From NCBI GenBank assembly GCA_019637635.1, contig JAHBVI010000021.1, positions 1 through 64,000 of the forward strand: a stretch of DNA of 64,000 nucleotides, given 5' to 3'. A model generated the notes under the pieces. That model was given only the letters and a program-made list of their open reading frames with translations, was not told the DNA's origin and did not search any database. A program made the position numbers and the translations under genes. The DNA is from Anaerolineae bacterium. Its GTDB lineage: Bacteria; Chloroflexota; Anaerolineae; Promineifilales; Promineifilaceae. This document shows positions 8,746-18,390 of this stretch, piece after piece (within the stretch, counting starts at the first letter, position 1; every line of letters begins with the position of its first letter).

Positions 8746-9249
8746 CTACACCGAAGATTCCTGGAAGGCGGCCAGGTGGTCCCGGATATGCCAGAAGCTG
8801 TTCCCGGCAATGTTTAGCCACACGGGCTGGTCAGGGTACCACGCCATCCGACCTGGCTCTAATAAATCTTCTTCGATCATGGTGGCGACAACGGCCGTCA
8901 ACGCCTCACACGCCTGCCGGTATTCTTCAATTATCGTGGCAGCGGGCAACTCCTTGTGCGTTTCAAAAATATGGTCATTCAGCCGGTTCATAATGGCTTC
9001 GTCGGCCGCTTCATCGCCGGTCAATTCATAACCGGGCTGGTAACGAGTGACCGGCTCACCGTTGATGGTTTTTTCCAGCCAACCGGCTGCCAGCTTCATC
9101 CAGGCCGTAATGTGAGCCAACGTATCCTTCACCGACCAGTCACCGCCAGGGCCCGGATCGGCCATTTCTGCCTCGGTCAACGTTGCCAGAAACGCTTCTA
9201 ACTCTTCATTCGCTTTACTCATTTCGCCTAACAGTTCAAACTTGTTCAT
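8746..9249 (-). CDS. ClbS/DfsB-like DinB four-helix protein
   Basis: A 167-residue four-helix-bundle protein of the DinB superfamily, closest in pattern to ClbS/DfsB: LEAFLATLTEAEM, WSVKDTLAHITAWMKLAAGWL with the conserved His, and a C-terminal NSFWHIRDHLAAF helix. ClbS resists colibactin by hydrolysing its cyclopropane, while other family members are uncharacterised, so no substrate is claimed. The start at 9249 has AAGGAG eight bases upstream; longer readings would begin inside an upstream repeat. It lies 80 bp downstream of an SDR gene on the same strand. Confidence 0.75.
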   Translation of the reverse strand: MNKFELLGEMSKANEELEAFLATLTEAEMADPGPGGDWSVKDTLAHITAWMKLAAGWLEKTINGEPVTRYQPGYELTGDEAADEAIMNRLNDHIFETHKELPAATIIEEYRQACEALTAVVATMIEEDLLEPGRMAWYPDQPVWLNIAGNSFWHIRDHLAAFQESSV

Positions 9250-9270
9250 CTTTTGCTCCTTCGTTCGTTT

Positions 9271-9324
9271 GTTCGTAGCAGGCGATTTATCGCCTGAAGA
9301 GGGCACTGAAGTGCCTGCTACAAA
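9271..9324. repeat. String of short palindromes upstream of the ClbS-like gene
   Basis: Outer arms GTAGCAGGC and GCCTGCTAC enclose two palindromes with two-base centres: CAGGCGAT-TT-ATCGCCTG (9279-9296) and GGCACT-GA-AGTGCC (9302-9315). The same architecture, with other words, occurs at 38691-38806. Confidence 0.75.
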
Positions 9325-9330
9325 CAAGTT

Positions 9331-10092
9331 CTATGCTACTGTCCAGCCGCCGTCCACCGGCACGGCCGTACCGGTGATAAAACTGCTGGCGGGGCTGGCT
9401 AAAAATAAGATGGCCGGGCGGATTTCATGCATTTCCGCCCACCGCTGCATAGGCACCACCCGGTTAATGAAGGCGTCGCCCTGAGCGTTGCCGATAAGCG
9501 GCGCGTTGAGTTCGGTGGCAAAGGGGCCGGGGCAGAGGGCATTGACGGTGATACCGGTTTGCGCCAGTTCCAGCGCCAACGCCCGCGTAAGTTGCAAGAC
9601 AGCCCCTTTGGCGGCGCAGTAATTGACCCGATTTTCCAGCCCCACCAGACTGAGCGCGGAACCCATGTTGATGATACGGCCGTAACCCGCCCCTTTCATC
9701 ACCGGCACCACCGCCCGGCACATAAAAAAGACGCCGTCCACATTCACACTCTGCACCCGCCGCCAGTTTTCGTCCGAAATTTCGGTGATGGGCTGGCGGA
9801 TATTGATGCCGGCATTATTGATGAGAATGTCAAGGCGGCCAAAACGGTCATGCACTTCCATGACAAAGCGGTCTACGGCCGTTGAATCCGTCACATCCAG
9901 CGGCAGACCGATAGCTTTAACCCCCGTCTTTTCCGCCACCTCCGCCGCTGCCTGTCGCACGTCTGCTTCGGTGCGGGCGGCCAACACCACGTTTGCGCCC
10001 GCTTCTGCCAGCGCATACGCCATTTCCAGCCCTAACCCTTTGGAGCCGCCGGTGATCACGGCCGTTTGTCCTGTCAGGTCAAAAATTTCCAT
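9331..10092 (-). CDS. Short-chain dehydrogenase/reductase
   Basis: A 253-residue classical SDR that would oxidise or reduce an alcohol/ketone with NAD(P). Motifs are TGGSKGLG (cofactor loop, about residues 14-21), NNAG (about 89-92), the catalytic Ser in NMGSALS and YCAAK (about 153-157), and [14 protein letters not shown] after the second strand (Arg at the NADP-selecting position) favours NADP. The pattern is close to gluconate 5-dehydrogenase-like enzymes, but the substrate is unknown. The ATG at 10092 is preferred over a start five codons earlier because it begins the usual [12 protein letters not shown] strand. The next gene upstream is another oxidoreductase. Confidence 0.88.
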   Translation of the reverse strand: MEIFDLTGQTAVITGGSKGLGLEMAYALAEAGANVVLAARTEADVRQAAAEVAEKTGVKAIGLPLDVTDSTAVDRFVMEVHDRFGRLDILINNAGINIRQPITEISDENWRRVQSVNVDGVFFMCRAVVPVMKGAGYGRIINMGSALSLVGLENRVNYCAAKGAVLQLTRALALELAQTGITVNALCPGPFATELNAPLIGNAQGDAFINRVVPMQRWAEMHEIRPAILFLASPASSFITGTAVPVDGGWTVA

Positions 10093-10158
10093 GCTGTCCT
10101 TTGTCACTCGTCACTCGTCATTTGCCATCACCACCGCCTCCCGATCACGGATTACGGG

Positions 10159-11052
10159 TCACGGTTTACCCACCTCAAACCCGGCTAAATTCTCCAATGC
10201 CTTCACCAGGGCGTGGTTGCCTTCTGCGCCCAGCCCTTGCTGCTGCAAGGTGCGGTAGAGATTGAAGACGGCGCTGGTGCCCAACACGGGCACACCCAGG
10301 GCATCGGCCGTTTCCAGCACCAGCCGCAAATCTTTTTGCTGCAAATCAATGGTAAAACCGGGCTGCCAATCACGCTGGATGACCTGCGGGCCACGATTGG
10401 CCAGCATCCAACTCCCGGCCGCACCGCCGGACACGGCCGTAAGCACCTTCCCCAAATCCAGCCCACCCGCCTGGGCAAACAGGAGGGCCTCGCTAACGCC
10501 GAGCATCGTCACCACCACCAAAATCTGATTGACCAGTTTCACCATCTGCCCCGCGCCCGTTGGCCCCACGTGGGTAATGGTCTTGCCCATCGCCTGAAAA
10601 ACGGGCAGGGCGCGGTTAAACTGCGCTTCGTCGCCGCCGACCATGATGGAGAGTGTGCCTCTGGCCGCGCCTTCGCTGCCGCCGCTGACGGGTGCATCCA
10701 GCAGATGGGCGCCTTTTTGCGCCAGAATCCCGGCGAACCGCTGCGTGGCCTGCGGGCTGATGGTGCTGCAATCAATCACCAGATTGCCCGCCGCCGCGCC
10801 GTAAATGACGCCATTTTCATGCAACAGCACCGCTTCCACATCGGGTGTGTCGCTGACGCAGGTGAGGATGATGTCACAATGAGCGGCGACATCGGCCGGA
10901 CTGGTGGCGGCCACCGCCCCCTCAGCCACCAACAGTTCTGTTTTACTGTGCGTCCGGTTCCAGACGCGCAAAGGAAAACCAGCCTTGAGCAAATTGCGCG
11001 CCATCCCCTGCCCCATGATGCCCAGACCGATAAAGCCGATTTTTTCTTGCAT
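10159..11052 (-). CDS. 3-hydroxyisobutyrate dehydrogenase-family oxidoreductase
   Basis: A 297-residue beta-hydroxyacid dehydrogenase. It has the N-terminal signature IGFIGLGIMGQGMARNLL (NAD(P) binding), DAPVSGGSEGA (about residues 120-130, substrate loop) and the catalytic-lysine helix GAGQMVKLVNQ (about 167-177). Candidate activities are 3-hydroxyisobutyrate dehydrogenase, tartronate semialdehyde reductase or the glyoxylate/succinic semialdehyde type; the residues seen do not decide. It precedes the SDR gene by about 65 bp on the same strand, the gap holding GGATTACGGGTCACGG word repeats, so the two may be cotranscribed. Confidence 0.88.
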   Translation of the reverse strand: MQEKIGFIGLGIMGQGMARNLLKAGFPLRVWNRTHSKTELLVAEGAVAATSPADVAAHCDIILTCVSDTPDVEAVLLHENGVIYGAAAGNLVIDCSTISPQATQRFAGILAQKGAHLLDAPVSGGSEGAARGTLSIMVGGDEAQFNRALPVFQAMGKTITHVGPTGAGQMVKLVNQILVVVTMLGVSEALLFAQAGGLDLGKVLTAVSGGAAGSWMLANRGPQVIQRDWQPGFTIDLQQKDLRLVLETADALGVPVLGTSAVFNLYRTLQQQGLGAEGNHALVKALENLAGFEVGKP

Positions 11053-11389
11053 GAGATATTTCCTCCTGTTGTCGGAAGTCGGATTTCGGAAGTCCGAAGT
11101 CGGAAGTCCGATGCCCGAGGTCGGATATCGGGCCTCGGTCTTCGGGTTATCGAATTATCCCTCACCTGCTCTATTTTCCCAAACGATGGATGAGAAGGAC
11201 GGCCGTCCCATTGCCGACTTTGCCCTTGCCCGATAGAATTCAGTCCGACTTTTAAACTAGCAGATTCACTACCCGGCCCACCCAGGCCGGGTATTTTTAT
11301 GGAAAGGTCAGGCCGTGCCAGGCACACCGTATAGATACTGGATATTTCCAAACAGTAAACGGTGGGCCTGGCACGACTCGCACGAACAT
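11053..11389. other. Divergent region with word repeats, terminator-like hairpin and long inverted repeat
   Basis: From 11075 to 11160 the word GGAAGTC(C)GA is repeated in both orientations. At 11271-11298, ACCCGGC and GCCGGGT form a stem followed by ATTTTTAT, a plus-strand terminator-like hairpin in the leader of typA. From about 11313 to 11374, GTGCCAGGC and GCCTGGCAC flank a further ACCGT/ACGGT pair, forming a second inverted repeat. A regulated typA leader is possible, but no known riboswitch was recognised. Confidence 0.55.
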
Positions 11390-13231
11390 ATGACACAACA
11401 ACTCAGAAACGACATTCGCAACATCGCCATCATCGCCCACGTGGATCACGGCAAAACCACGCTGGTGGATGGCATGTTGAAACAAACCAACGTCTTCCGC
11501 CAAAACCAGACCGTCAGCGAGCGTGTGCTGGACTCCAACGACCTGGAGCGCGAACGCGGCATCACCATCCTGGCTAAAAACACCAGCATCGTCTACGAAG
11601 GCATCACCATCAACCTGGTAGATACGCCCGGACATGCTGACTTCGGCGGCGAAGTGGAGCGCATTGTGAATATGGTAGATGGCGTGCTGCTGCTGGTAGA
11701 CGCCGTGGAAGGCCCCATGCCCCAAACCCGCTTTGTGCTGCGCCAGGCATTGCAGGCGGGCTGCAAGGTGATTGTGGTGGTCAACAAAATTGACCGCCCC
11801 GCCGCCCGCCCCGACTACGCCGTCAACGCCACCTTCGACCTCTTTGTAGACCTGGGCGCATCCGAAGAACAGGCCGATTTTCAAGTGGTCTACACACGGG
11901 CGCTGGAAGGGCGGGCCGGGTTAGCTCCAGAAGGATTGGCGGGGGATTTACGGCCGTTGTTCGACACTATCATCAACTACCTTCCGCCGCCAATGGTAGA
12001 CCCGGACGGCCCCACCCAACTGCTCGTCACCACCCTGGAACACAGCAGTTACGTGGGCAAAATCGCCGTCGGCCGCCTCACCAGCGGCACCTTGCGCGAA
12101 GGCCAGCCCATCATGCACATCACCGCCGAAGGGGAAATGAAGCCCGGCAAAGTCAGCAAACTGTACACCTACCGCGACCTGAAACGGCAGGAGCAAAAAG
12201 AAGTGCAGGCGGGCGACATCGCTGCTATCGCCGGTATCGCCGATGTGGGCATTGGCGATACGATTGCCGATATGGATGATCCTCGCCCCCTCCCCCCCAT
12301 CAAGGTCGAAGAACCGACCGTACGCATGACCTTCAGCCTGAACGACAGCCCCTTTGCCGGGCGCGAAGGCAAATTTGTCACCGGCCGCCAGATTCGGGAG
12401 CGGCTGCAAAGCGAATTGGAGAAAAACGTGGCCCTGCGGGTGCAAGAAACCGACAAAGCGGGCGAGTTTGTGGTCTCCGGGCGGGGTGAACTGCACCTGG
12501 CGATCCTCATCGAGACGATGCGCCGCGAAGGGTACGAATTTGCCGTCAGCAGCCCGGAGGTCATCTTCCATGATACGGAAGACGGCCGTGCCGAACCCAT
12601 CGAACACGTTTTCCTGGAAGTGCATCAAGATTACTGGGGCGCGGTGGCCGAAATGTTGGGGCGGCGGCGCGGCCGTGCGCTGACAATGGAATATGGCGAC
12701 GATGGCACCGTCTACGCCGAATATCTGGTACCCACCCGCGGCCTGTTAGGGCTGCGCCAGCCCTTCCTCACCGCCACCCGCGGCACCGGCATCTATAACA
12801 CCCTCTTCCACGCCTACGAACCGTACCAGGGCGAGATCGAACACAACGAACTGGCCTCCATGGTCTCATTGGAAACCGGCAAAGTCAGCGCCTATGCCTT
12901 GCAGCACCTCACCTCCCGCGGCATCTTCTTCGTAGACCCCACCGAGGAAGTGTACGCCGGGCAGGTGGTGGGCGAACACATCCGCGATGACGAACTCGTC
13001 GTCAACGTCTGCCGCACCAAAAACCTGACCGGCCATCGCGCCGTGCCCAAAGCGATTGTGGACGCGCTGCCCGCCGCCACCAAATTTTCGTTGGATGAAG
13101 CGATTGAATATCTGCACGAGGACGAACTGCTGGAAGTGACCCCCGCCTCCCTTCGCATCCGCAAAAAAGAACTGCGCCACGCCGAACGGCAGAAAGAGAC
13201 AAAACGGGCCAAGTATACGGCCGTAGCATGA
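11390..13231 (+). CDS. typA: Ribosome-associated GTPase TypA/BipA
   Basis: BipA is a translational GTPase that binds the ribosome and supports assembly and stress growth. The 613-residue product has G1 AHVDHGKTT (residues 16-24), the switch motif ERERGITI, G3 [15 protein letters not shown]4 NKIDRP and then the EF-G-like domains with the family-specific C-terminal domain ([17 protein letters not shown] onward). The ATG at 11390 starts [22 protein letters not shown], typical for the family; an upstream in-frame start would add residues from the repeat. The C-terminus ends RAKYTAVA, where TAV is encoded by an ACGGCCGT copy. Confidence 0.97.
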   Translation: MTQQLRNDIRNIAIIAHVDHGKTTLVDGMLKQTNVFRQNQTVSERVLDSNDLERERGITILAKNTSIVYEGITINLVDTPGHADFGGEVERIVNMVDGVLLLVDAVEGPMPQTRFVLRQALQAGCKVIVVVNKIDRPAARPDYAVNATFDLFVDLGASEEQADFQVVYTRALEGRAGLAPEGLAGDLRPLFDTIINYLPPPMVDPDGPTQLLVTTLEHSSYVGKIAVGRLTSGTLREGQPIMHITAEGEMKPGKVSKLYTYRDLKRQEQKEVQAGDIAAIAGIADVGIGDTIADMDDPRPLPPIKVEEPTVRMTFSLNDSPFAGREGKFVTGRQIRERLQSELEKNVALRVQETDKAGEFVVSGRGELHLAILIETMRREGYEFAVSSPEVIFHDTEDGRAEPIEHVFLEVHQDYWGAVAEMLGRRRGRALTMEYGDDGTVYAEYLVPTRGLLGLRQPFLTATRGTGIYNTLFHAYEPYQGEIEHNELASMVSLETGKVSAYALQHLTSRGIFFVDPTEEVYAGQVVGEHIRDDELVVNVCRTKNLTGHRAVPKAIVDALPAATKFSLDEAIEYLHEDELLEVTPASLRIRKKELRHAERQKETKRAKYTAVA

Positions 13232-13235
13232 TTTG

Positions 13236-13302
13236 GGTTGCAAGTGGCAAGTTGCAGGTGGCAGGTTACTTGCCACTTGCAACCTGCGACTTGCAACCTG
13301 CC
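13236..13302. repeat. Inverted word repeat (GCAAGTTGCAGGTGGCAGG family)
   Basis: The words TTGCAAGTGGCAAG and TTGCAGGTGGCAGG are followed by their complements (CTTGCCACTTGCAACCTGC), allowing a long hairpin between the convergent typA and Uma2 genes. It may serve as a two-way terminator. Confidence 0.7.
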
Positions 13303-13305
13303 TCA

Positions 13306-13968
13306 CTACATCATTTGTGCCAATACCTGGTTCTTACGTTTGGCGTCGAAAACGGCCGTGACAGGAATAGTGAATCCGGTTACGGCCGTGCTTGTCAAAC
13401 TCCCCTCCTGAATCTTAAACAACAACGCATACCCCCCGTCGCGCAGCACATACTGTTCCACCGTCTGCTTTTCAGGATCAATAATCCAATACTCACCCAC
13501 CCCATGCGCCGCATAATCTTCGAACTTCACCCCGCGATCCACCCGCTCTGTGCCTGGCGACAACACCTCCGCCACAAAATCCGGCGCAGGATACTTTACC
13601 TGTTCAGGTTTAATCCTGGCTGCTTTGGCCTCGCCGAAAAAACAAATATCAGGCAAATAATCATTGCGGGTCAGCGCAATCAATACCGTTTCCGCACCCA
13701 CAAACCCCAAATCATTCAGTTCAACGTAAGTGCTTGACAAAGTGGACAAATTCATGGAAGCAACTGTATGACGATTTGTAGCAGGGGTTTGCACAACAAC
13801 TTCTCCATTGATAAATTCAGCCTTGATGTCCTCAGTGAGCCAATCGTAAAACGACTCCCGCTTGTGATGCTCCTCATCCAGAAAGCTTTGCAGCGCCCTG
13901 GCATACAAAGGGAGCTTAGGAGACTTAAGTATCGGTTCCAATGGCGTCAACATCATCTCACTCATCAT
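13306..13968 (-). CDS. Uma2 family (DUF820) putative nuclease
   Basis: A 220-residue protein of the Uma2/DUF820 family, which has a PD-(D/E)xK restriction-endonuclease-like fold. Core residues seen are FINGEVVVQTPAT, LPDICFF (PD strand) and the DFVAEVLSPGTERVDRGVKFEDYAAHGVGEYWIIDPE block with E-V-L and the following K. These proteins are very abundant in Chloroflexota and cyanobacteria; a transposon or defence role is often suspected but not shown. The gene is convergent with typA and follows, with a gap of about 30 bp, a DUF5615/DUF433 pair on the same strand. Confidence 0.88.
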   Translation of the reverse strand: MMSEMMLTPLEPILKSPKLPLYARALQSFLDEEHHKRESFYDWLTEDIKAEFINGEVVVQTPATNRHTVASMNLSTLSSTYVELNDLGFVGAETVLIALTRNDYLPDICFFGEAKAARIKPEQVKYPAPDFVAEVLSPGTERVDRGVKFEDYAAHGVGEYWIIDPEKQTVEQYVLRDGGYALLFKIQEGSLTSTAVTGFTIPVTAVFDAKRKNQVLAQMM

Positions 13969-13999
13969 GCCACCTCATGCCCACATTATAACCCATCTG

Positions 14000-14350
14000 C
14001 TACAACGGTAGATATTGGACTTGATTTTCAAGTTCTTCACCTGAAGACAGATTGGCAATGAGCAAAATATCTTCAATGGCTTGACCTATCGCCAGAGATT
14101 GAGGTACTTCTATCACGCCTGCCACACGATGTCCTCTATGCATTCTCTCGTAGGCATGGTCTGTCATTGTGCTTACGTCATGGGTTAGCAAGACCCTCCC
14201 CTCGTGTTCCGCCCAGGCAAGCAATATACTGTCAGCCTGGCCCATCAACCCCACTTCTTGCACACGCACAATATCCAGAGCAGGTTCACGGCGTAGCAAA
14301 CCACGAATGATATGCCCGTTAAAATCCTCATCAGCTAAAAAACGAATCAT
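14000..14350 (-). CDS. DUF5615 PIN-like protein (putative toxin)
   Basis: A 116-residue PIN-like domain protein. It begins MIRFLADEDFNGHIIRGL, with the acidic pair DED of the DUF5615 active site, and continues with VGLMGQADSILLAWAEHEGRVLLTHDVSTM, carrying the second acidic site (THD). PIN domains are metal-dependent ribonucleases. Its start overlaps the stop of the upstream DUF433 gene by four bases (ATGA), a translational coupling typical of toxin-antitoxin pairs. Toxicity is inferred, not known. Confidence 0.82.
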   Translation of the reverse strand: MIRFLADEDFNGHIIRGLLRREPALDIVRVQEVGLMGQADSILLAWAEHEGRVLLTHDVSTMTDHAYERMHRGHRVAGVIEVPQSLAIGQAIEDILLIANLSSGEELENQVQYLPL

Positions 14351-14673
14351 TGTTGGCTGCGAGCTAACAATCGCTCTCTAAACTCTCGATAATCTGGTCG
14401 GGACTCAATTTCGTGGCGAATGTTGGCAGCGTTAGCCTCTCGTTGGCGAATATACGCATCAACCTCTGGGCGATTATTTAAGTAATAGGTGATGACAGCA
14501 TATACATCAGCCAGTTGTAATGAGGGATATTGGCTAACAATGTCCTCGGCCGTGTAGCCCTGATTGAAGGCATAAACAACCGTATCCAGCCTGACCCGTG
14601 TTTTACCAACACGGATTACACCGTCCTGATCGGTATGCAATGGAATGACAGGAGCTTCAAAAACCAGCATCAT
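14347..14673 (-). CDS. DUF433 protein (putative antitoxin)
   Basis: A 108-residue protein of the DUF433 family: VIPLHTDQDGVIRVGKTRVRLDTVVYAFNQGYTAEDIVSQYPSLQLADVYAVITYYLNNRPEVDAYI. The N-terminal beta part and the following helix-turn-helix-like segment are characteristic; the C-terminal helices (REANAANIRHEIESRPDYREFRERLL) would wrap the toxin. It is the first gene of a coupled pair with the DUF5615 protein. The ATG at 14673 follows AGAGG at a normal distance; the tandem ATG at 14670 is an alternative. Antitoxin and DNA-binding roles are inferred from the pairing. Confidence 0.82.
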   Translation of the reverse strand: MMLVFEAPVIPLHTDQDGVIRVGKTRVRLDTVVYAFNQGYTAEDIVSQYPSLQLADVYAVITYYLNNRPEVDAYIRQREANAANIRHEIESRPDYREFRERLLARSQQ

Positions 14674-14733
14674 ATCTTTACCTCTTGTTGGGAGTATAAC
14701 GCAGGTGCGACGCACTTGTGAAGTGCGTCGCAC

Positions 14734-16032
14734 CTATCTCATCATTTGGGCGGCGCGACGGCCGATCTCGACGGCGTAGTTGGTGCCGCGATCCCAGGGG
14801 TAAACCTGGCTCATGCTGGCGAAATAGAGGCCGGGGATGGGGGTTTGGATGTTCGGGATGGCCTGGGAATGGTTGAGCAGGGGCACGGGCTGGGCGTACT
14901 TTTCGCGGAAGAGCCAGCTCTGGCGAATCCACTCCGGGCGAAATTCGGGGTTGATTTTGCTCAGGGCGGCCACAAACTTCGCCTGTAGTTCCTCTTTATC
15001 CATGCTCATGTAGGGATGGTCAGGTGTGATGTAGTCGCCGCAGTAGAGGATGTGGTCACGGCCGTAATGCTGCGCCGGGATGTAGTTGGTATGCTCCACC
15101 AGCGCCAGGAAGGGGTACTCGCTCTGGCTTTTGTCCGGGGTGTTGGCGGGGATATTCAGCCAGTAAGTGAGGCGGTCGGGCATAAACGGCCGTGTCAGCG
15201 CCAACGTCAACACCACCGCCCCCATGCTCTTCAAGGCCAACAACTGCCCCAGGTAGTCAGCCGGTAAAACGGGCGCCAGTTTACTCAACAAACCGGGGGA
15301 TGTTGTGGCCAGGCAGGCGTCAAAGTGCTGCCTCTCGCCGGCGATATGCAGGGTCAGGCCGCCGTCCGCCGGTTCAATGCGCTGCACCGGGCTGTTGAGC
15401 AATAGACAGCCACCTTTTTGTTGGACTACGGCCGTGAGCCGATCCACAAACGCCTGAAACCCGCCCACAAAATAACCCAGCCGCGGGCTGCGCACGTGTA
15501 CCCGCGCCCACATCCAGGCCATGTTCACTTCCTGGTAATACGGGCCAAACTTGCCGATGAGCAAGGGCCGCCACACTGTCTCGTAAATTTTGTCGCCATA
15601 CCAGCGGCGCAGCCAGCTATCGGCCGTCTGTTTTTCCAGTTCACGCCAGGGTTTGGTAAAACGCAGGTACGCGCTCACCAACCCAAAACGGAACGTGTCC
15701 AGCAAGTTGAAACCGGAAAAGGTAAACCAGCGGAGGGGTGAGTCAAAGGGTTCAATACGGCCGTTGACAATCACCGATGTCGTGGGCCGGGGAAAAAACA
15801 ACTGATCGCTAAATCCAATTTCCTCCACCAGACCAATAATCGCCTTATCCGACTTAAACAGGTGGTGGTAAAACTTTTCCAGCGGCCATTCCCACGCTTC
15901 ATCGCGGAAACCGCCAGCCAGCCCGCCGGGCCGGTCACTGGCCTCAAATAGGGTCACATCGTGCCCCGCGTTCAATAAGTCATATGCTGCCGAAAGACCG
16001 GCAATGCCGGCGCCGATGATTGCAATTTTCAT
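14734..16032 (-). CDS. FAD-dependent oxidoreductase (amine oxidase/desaturase-like)
   Basis: A 432-residue flavoprotein. The N-terminus is the dinucleotide-binding motif [40 protein letters not shown] (residues 3-42), as in protoporphyrinogen oxidases, phytoene desaturases and UDP-galactopyranose mutase-like enzymes. The C-terminus [29 protein letters not shown] is the matching FAD end. The central [23 protein letters not shown] region fits a family often found beside glycosyltransferases and flippases. It is followed, upstream on the same strand, by a flippase-like gene, so a role in lipid-linked glycan or isoprenoid chemistry is possible. The substrate is unknown. Confidence 0.82.
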   Translation of the reverse strand: MKIAIIGAGIAGLSAAYDLLNAGHDVTLFEASDRPGGLAGGFRDEAWEWPLEKFYHHLFKSDKAIIGLVEEIGFSDQLFFPRPTTSVIVNGRIEPFDSPLRWFTFSGFNLLDTFRFGLVSAYLRFTKPWRELEKQTADSWLRRWYGDKIYETVWRPLLIGKFGPYYQEVNMAWMWARVHVRSPRLGYFVGGFQAFVDRLTAVVQQKGGCLLLNSPVQRIEPADGGLTLHIAGERQHFDACLATTSPGLLSKLAPVLPADYLGQLLALKSMGAVVLTLALTRPFMPDRLTYWLNIPANTPDKSQSEYPFLALVEHTNYIPAQHYGRDHILYCGDYITPDHPYMSMDKEELQAKFVAALSKINPEFRPEWIRQSWLFREKYAQPVPLLNHSQAIPNIQTPIPGLYFASMSQVYPWDRGTNYAVEIGRRAAQMMR

Positions 16033-16098
16033 AGGGAGATTGGAGATCGGAGATTAGAGATTGGAGGCGCAAATCTCCAATCTCTAATCTCCAATCTC
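16033..16098. repeat. GATTGGAGATT word repeat forming a hairpin
   Basis: GGAGATTGGAGATC...GATTAGAGATTGGAGG is followed by its complement (AATCTCCAATCTCTAATCTCC), so the whole gap between the FAD oxidoreductase and the flippase gene folds on itself. The same word family has entered queG twice (19882 and 20153). Confidence 0.85.
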
Positions 16099-17127
16099 TT
16101 AATTCACAGTTACCTCTTCCTCTCTCACTTCCACCGCCTTGCCAAACGTAGACCAGCGCATCCCGGCGCGGATCATGTAGTACGCGCCGAGCAGGGTGAT
16201 GGGCAGCCAGAGAGCGGCGTGTAAGACCAATGTGTAAGCGGTGGCAATTTCTTTGGGCACGCCGTACAGTTGCAGCACGGCAATACCCGGCGCGTCAAAC
16301 GTGCCCACGTAGCCGGGCGCAGCCGGAAAGGTGGTCATCAGGTTGACCACGCCGTTCATCAACATCAGGGCAAAAAAACTCACCTGAAAATCAAACGCCT
16401 GCATCACAAACCAATATTTGACCGTTTCCAGCAGCCAGATAATTATAGATGTAAAAAAAATCATCAATACACTACGAAAGCTGCGCAGCGATTCCAGCCC
16501 CGTCAGAAATCGCTGCAAAAAGGTGAGCAGGGGATGGTGAATGCGGTGCGGGAAAATTTTGTAACTGATCACCTCGGCCACTTTGTAAAACCAGTCGGGA
16601 AAAGCAGCCATCACAAAGAAGATCAGCAGCGCCAGGAAAAAGGCGGCGCTGGCATAGTTGACCAGGGTGCGCACAAAGTCACCGCCGACGGGCAAAGGGG
16701 TAAACGGCAACGCTACAAAGACGAAGATGAGCATTACCAGCCCGTCAAACACCCGTTCCACCACCACCGTGGCCAGGCTGGCGCTCATAGGGATGGCTTC
16801 CCGTTCGCGCAGCACAAAGGAGCGCAGCACTTCGCCCGCCCGCGCCGGGTAGACGTTGTTGCCCATGTAGCCAATCACCACAACGGGGAAGAGGCGGAGG
16901 AGGGGTACGTGTTTCAACGGCCGTAACATATAATCCCAACGCCACGTCCGCGCCCACACCGCCAGAAAGTAAACCACAATGCCCGGCAGAATCCACCCGT
17001 ACCGCGCCGTGTGCATATACTCCCAAACATCACCCAGTTCCAGGCCACGCAGCGCCAGCCACATAAAAAAGGCGCTCACCAACAGCCCCAGCCATAATTT
17101 CCAGTTTCTCAACAAGCCATACCCCAA
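16099..17127 (-). CDS. YbhN/UPF0104 flippase-like integral membrane protein
   Basis: A 342-residue protein with about eight membrane spans, of the UPF0104/lysylphosphatidylglycerol synthase TM-region superfamily. Signature segments are the early RTWRWDYML after span 2, YMGNNVYPARAGEVLRSFVLRERE (about residues 88-111) and LATVVVERVFDGLVML. The synthase domain is absent, which is normal for the flippase-like branch (AglD/YbhN type). Such proteins are thought to move lipid-linked substrates, but direct evidence is scarce. Its neighbour downstream is an FAD oxidoreductase. A second family member is at 47398. Confidence 0.85.
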   Translation of the reverse strand: MGYGLLRNWKLWLGLLVSAFFMWLALRGLELGDVWEYMHTARYGWILPGIVVYFLAVWARTWRWDYMLRPLKHVPLLRLFPVVVIGYMGNNVYPARAGEVLRSFVLREREAIPMSASLATVVVERVFDGLVMLIFVFVALPFTPLPVGGDFVRTLVNYASAAFFLALLIFFVMAAFPDWFYKVAEVISYKIFPHRIHHPLLTFLQRFLTGLESLRSFRSVLMIFFTSIIIWLLETVKYWFVMQAFDFQVSFFALMLMNGVVNLMTTFPAAPGYVGTFDAPGIAVLQLYGVPKEIATAYTLVLHAALWLPITLLGAYYMIRAGMRWSTFGKAVEVREEEVTVN

Positions 17128-17459
17128 TATCTCAATATCCCATTATCCAAAAGATATACACCCCTCACCAGGGCAAAGCGCAATTGTACCAGTTCTTGCC
17201 CATTGGCGAATGGGAATTAGCTCACGCACAATATAAGTGAAAAAGAACTGCAAGATGCATCTGTGACTACCCGCCCAAAGCGCCTCCACCTTTCGCCTAT
17301 AAACAAAAACGCCGCAAGTTTTAGAAACTTGCGACGTTTGTTGACATCGGGTTAATGACTAGCCAGGCCAAATTGAGGCTACCTCGCCCGCCTTACGGCT
17401 CTCCTGTAAATCCAACCGGCTTTGACCGATCAGATGTGCATCAGGTTCTCACACACTGC
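17128..17459. other. Intergenic region with terminator of the secreted protein gene
   Basis: No gene was found in these 330 bases. A likely terminator for the reverse-strand secreted protein gene is described separately at 17301-17340. The rest is unremarkable and holds no ACGGCCGT copy. Confidence 0.5.
17301..17340 (-). terminator. Intrinsic terminator behind the secreted protein gene
   Basis: On the minus strand AAACGTCGCAAGTTT and its near-complement form a stem of about 14 bp (one mismatch) with a short loop, followed by a T-rich GTTTTTGTTT tail. It lies 120 bases behind the stop of the gene ending at 17460. Confidence 0.75.
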
Positions 17460-18227
17460 TCAAGGCCTCCATTTGAGAGAAGATGTTTTTTTGAACATGT
17501 AACCCATGTATTCACAGGTACTTCCCATGTTACAAGTGATAGATGTGCCGCTGTAATTTATGTGTTCGAAATGAATGAACTGGCTACAACCACTGTAACT
17601 TCGTGAAGAACCGATGGTATCTCCCCAGCCAAATTGATGGATGTCTGGATGTTGGAACTGATCACCATCTAGACAACCATCACTATCACCTATCCAGCTG
17701 ACACTACTGCCAGAGAAACCGCTTGCCGACCAGCTTTGTCCAATTATGGCATTAAGAAGAGTCTCACCTCCACTACTAGCATCTCCGTTTAGCATTTCGT
17801 CAGTGACCGCACCTGGTTCTACATCAGCAGATAGGTGGACACGGCCGTTTGTGGCCACCGCGACAGCTTCCTGATAGGTAGGGTAACAGCCTAATTCTTG
17901 GGACTTGGATGCTGTTTCGCCCTCTTGCAATGGCTCTAAATGCACAACACAATGTTGGTCTTCTCTAGCCTGACTAACTTGGGATGCACTACCTTCCCCT
18001 GCATCAGCCGAGAGAATGGCTTCCACTTCTTCCATCGAATCATAGCAGCCTAAGTCGGTGGCTTCAGACGATTCGGCCCCTGCCTGCAAGGGCTCCAACA
18101 AAACCGCACAATGGCGCTCCAATTCATTTTGCGCCGATAGGTCGGTGAAGAAGTTAACTGCAAGCAACCCTACTGCAACCACCAACACAAACAAAGCAAT
18201 TACTAACCTTGTATTTTGATGTGTCAT
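17460..18227 (-). CDS. Secreted protein with crystallin/I36-like C-terminal domain
   Basis: A 255-residue protein with an N-terminal signal anchor (LVIALFVLVVAVGLLAVNFF). Two imperfect repeats follow, each starting HCAVLLEPLQ or HCVVHLEPLQ and ending with LGCY plus a helix (about residues 36-75 and 88-125), so each carries a pair of cysteines. The last 75 residues (IGDSDGCLDGDQF to the end) have the spaced Cys and Gly-Tyr-Ser pattern of beta/gamma-crystallin or peptidase-inhibitor I36-like domains. The start at 18227 is favoured because AAGAGG lies nine bases upstream. A peptide gene (18280-18390) precedes it; a LuxR regulator is divergent. The function is unknown. Confidence 0.72.
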   Translation of the reverse strand: MTHQNTRLVIALFVLVVAVGLLAVNFFTDLSAQNELERHCAVLLEPLQAGAESSEATDLGCYDSMEEVEAILSADAGEGSASQVSQAREDQHCVVHLEPLQEGETASKSQELGCYPTYQEAVAVATNGRVHLSADVEPGAVTDEMLNGDASSGGETLLNAIIGQSWSASGFSGSSVSWIGDSDGCLDGDQFQHPDIHQFGWGDTIGSSRSYSGCSQFIHFEHINYSGTSITCNMGSTCEYMGYMFKKTSSLKWRP

Positions 18228-18279
18228 TTTTGTCATCCTCTTATTTTCAGAGCCCCTATAATCACGTGCCTTATCAATC

Positions 18280-18390
18280 TCAGATCTGACCATGAATCAT
18301 GGCAAACCTGAAACCATTACTCTTAATATCGAGAATGGGTAGAAGTGTTATCCCTGCGCCTAGAAGGATGTACTGCATCTTATTCTGCAT
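18280..18390 (-). CDS. 36-residue hydrophobic peptide, MQNKMQYILLGAG start
   Basis: This short frame, too short for usual gene calling, has an excellent AAGGAG site seven bases before its ATG. It encodes a 36-residue peptide with a hydrophobic core (YILLGAGITLLPILDI) and a basic/polar tail (KSNGFRFAMIHGQI). Its stop at 18280 lies about 50 bases before the start of the secreted protein gene on the same strand, so the two are probably cotranscribed. It could be a leader peptide, a small membrane peptide or a signal. No homologue was recognised. Translation is inferred from the ribosome site only. Confidence 0.5.
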   Translation of the reverse strand: MQNKMQYILLGAGITLLPILDIKSNGFRFAMIHGQI

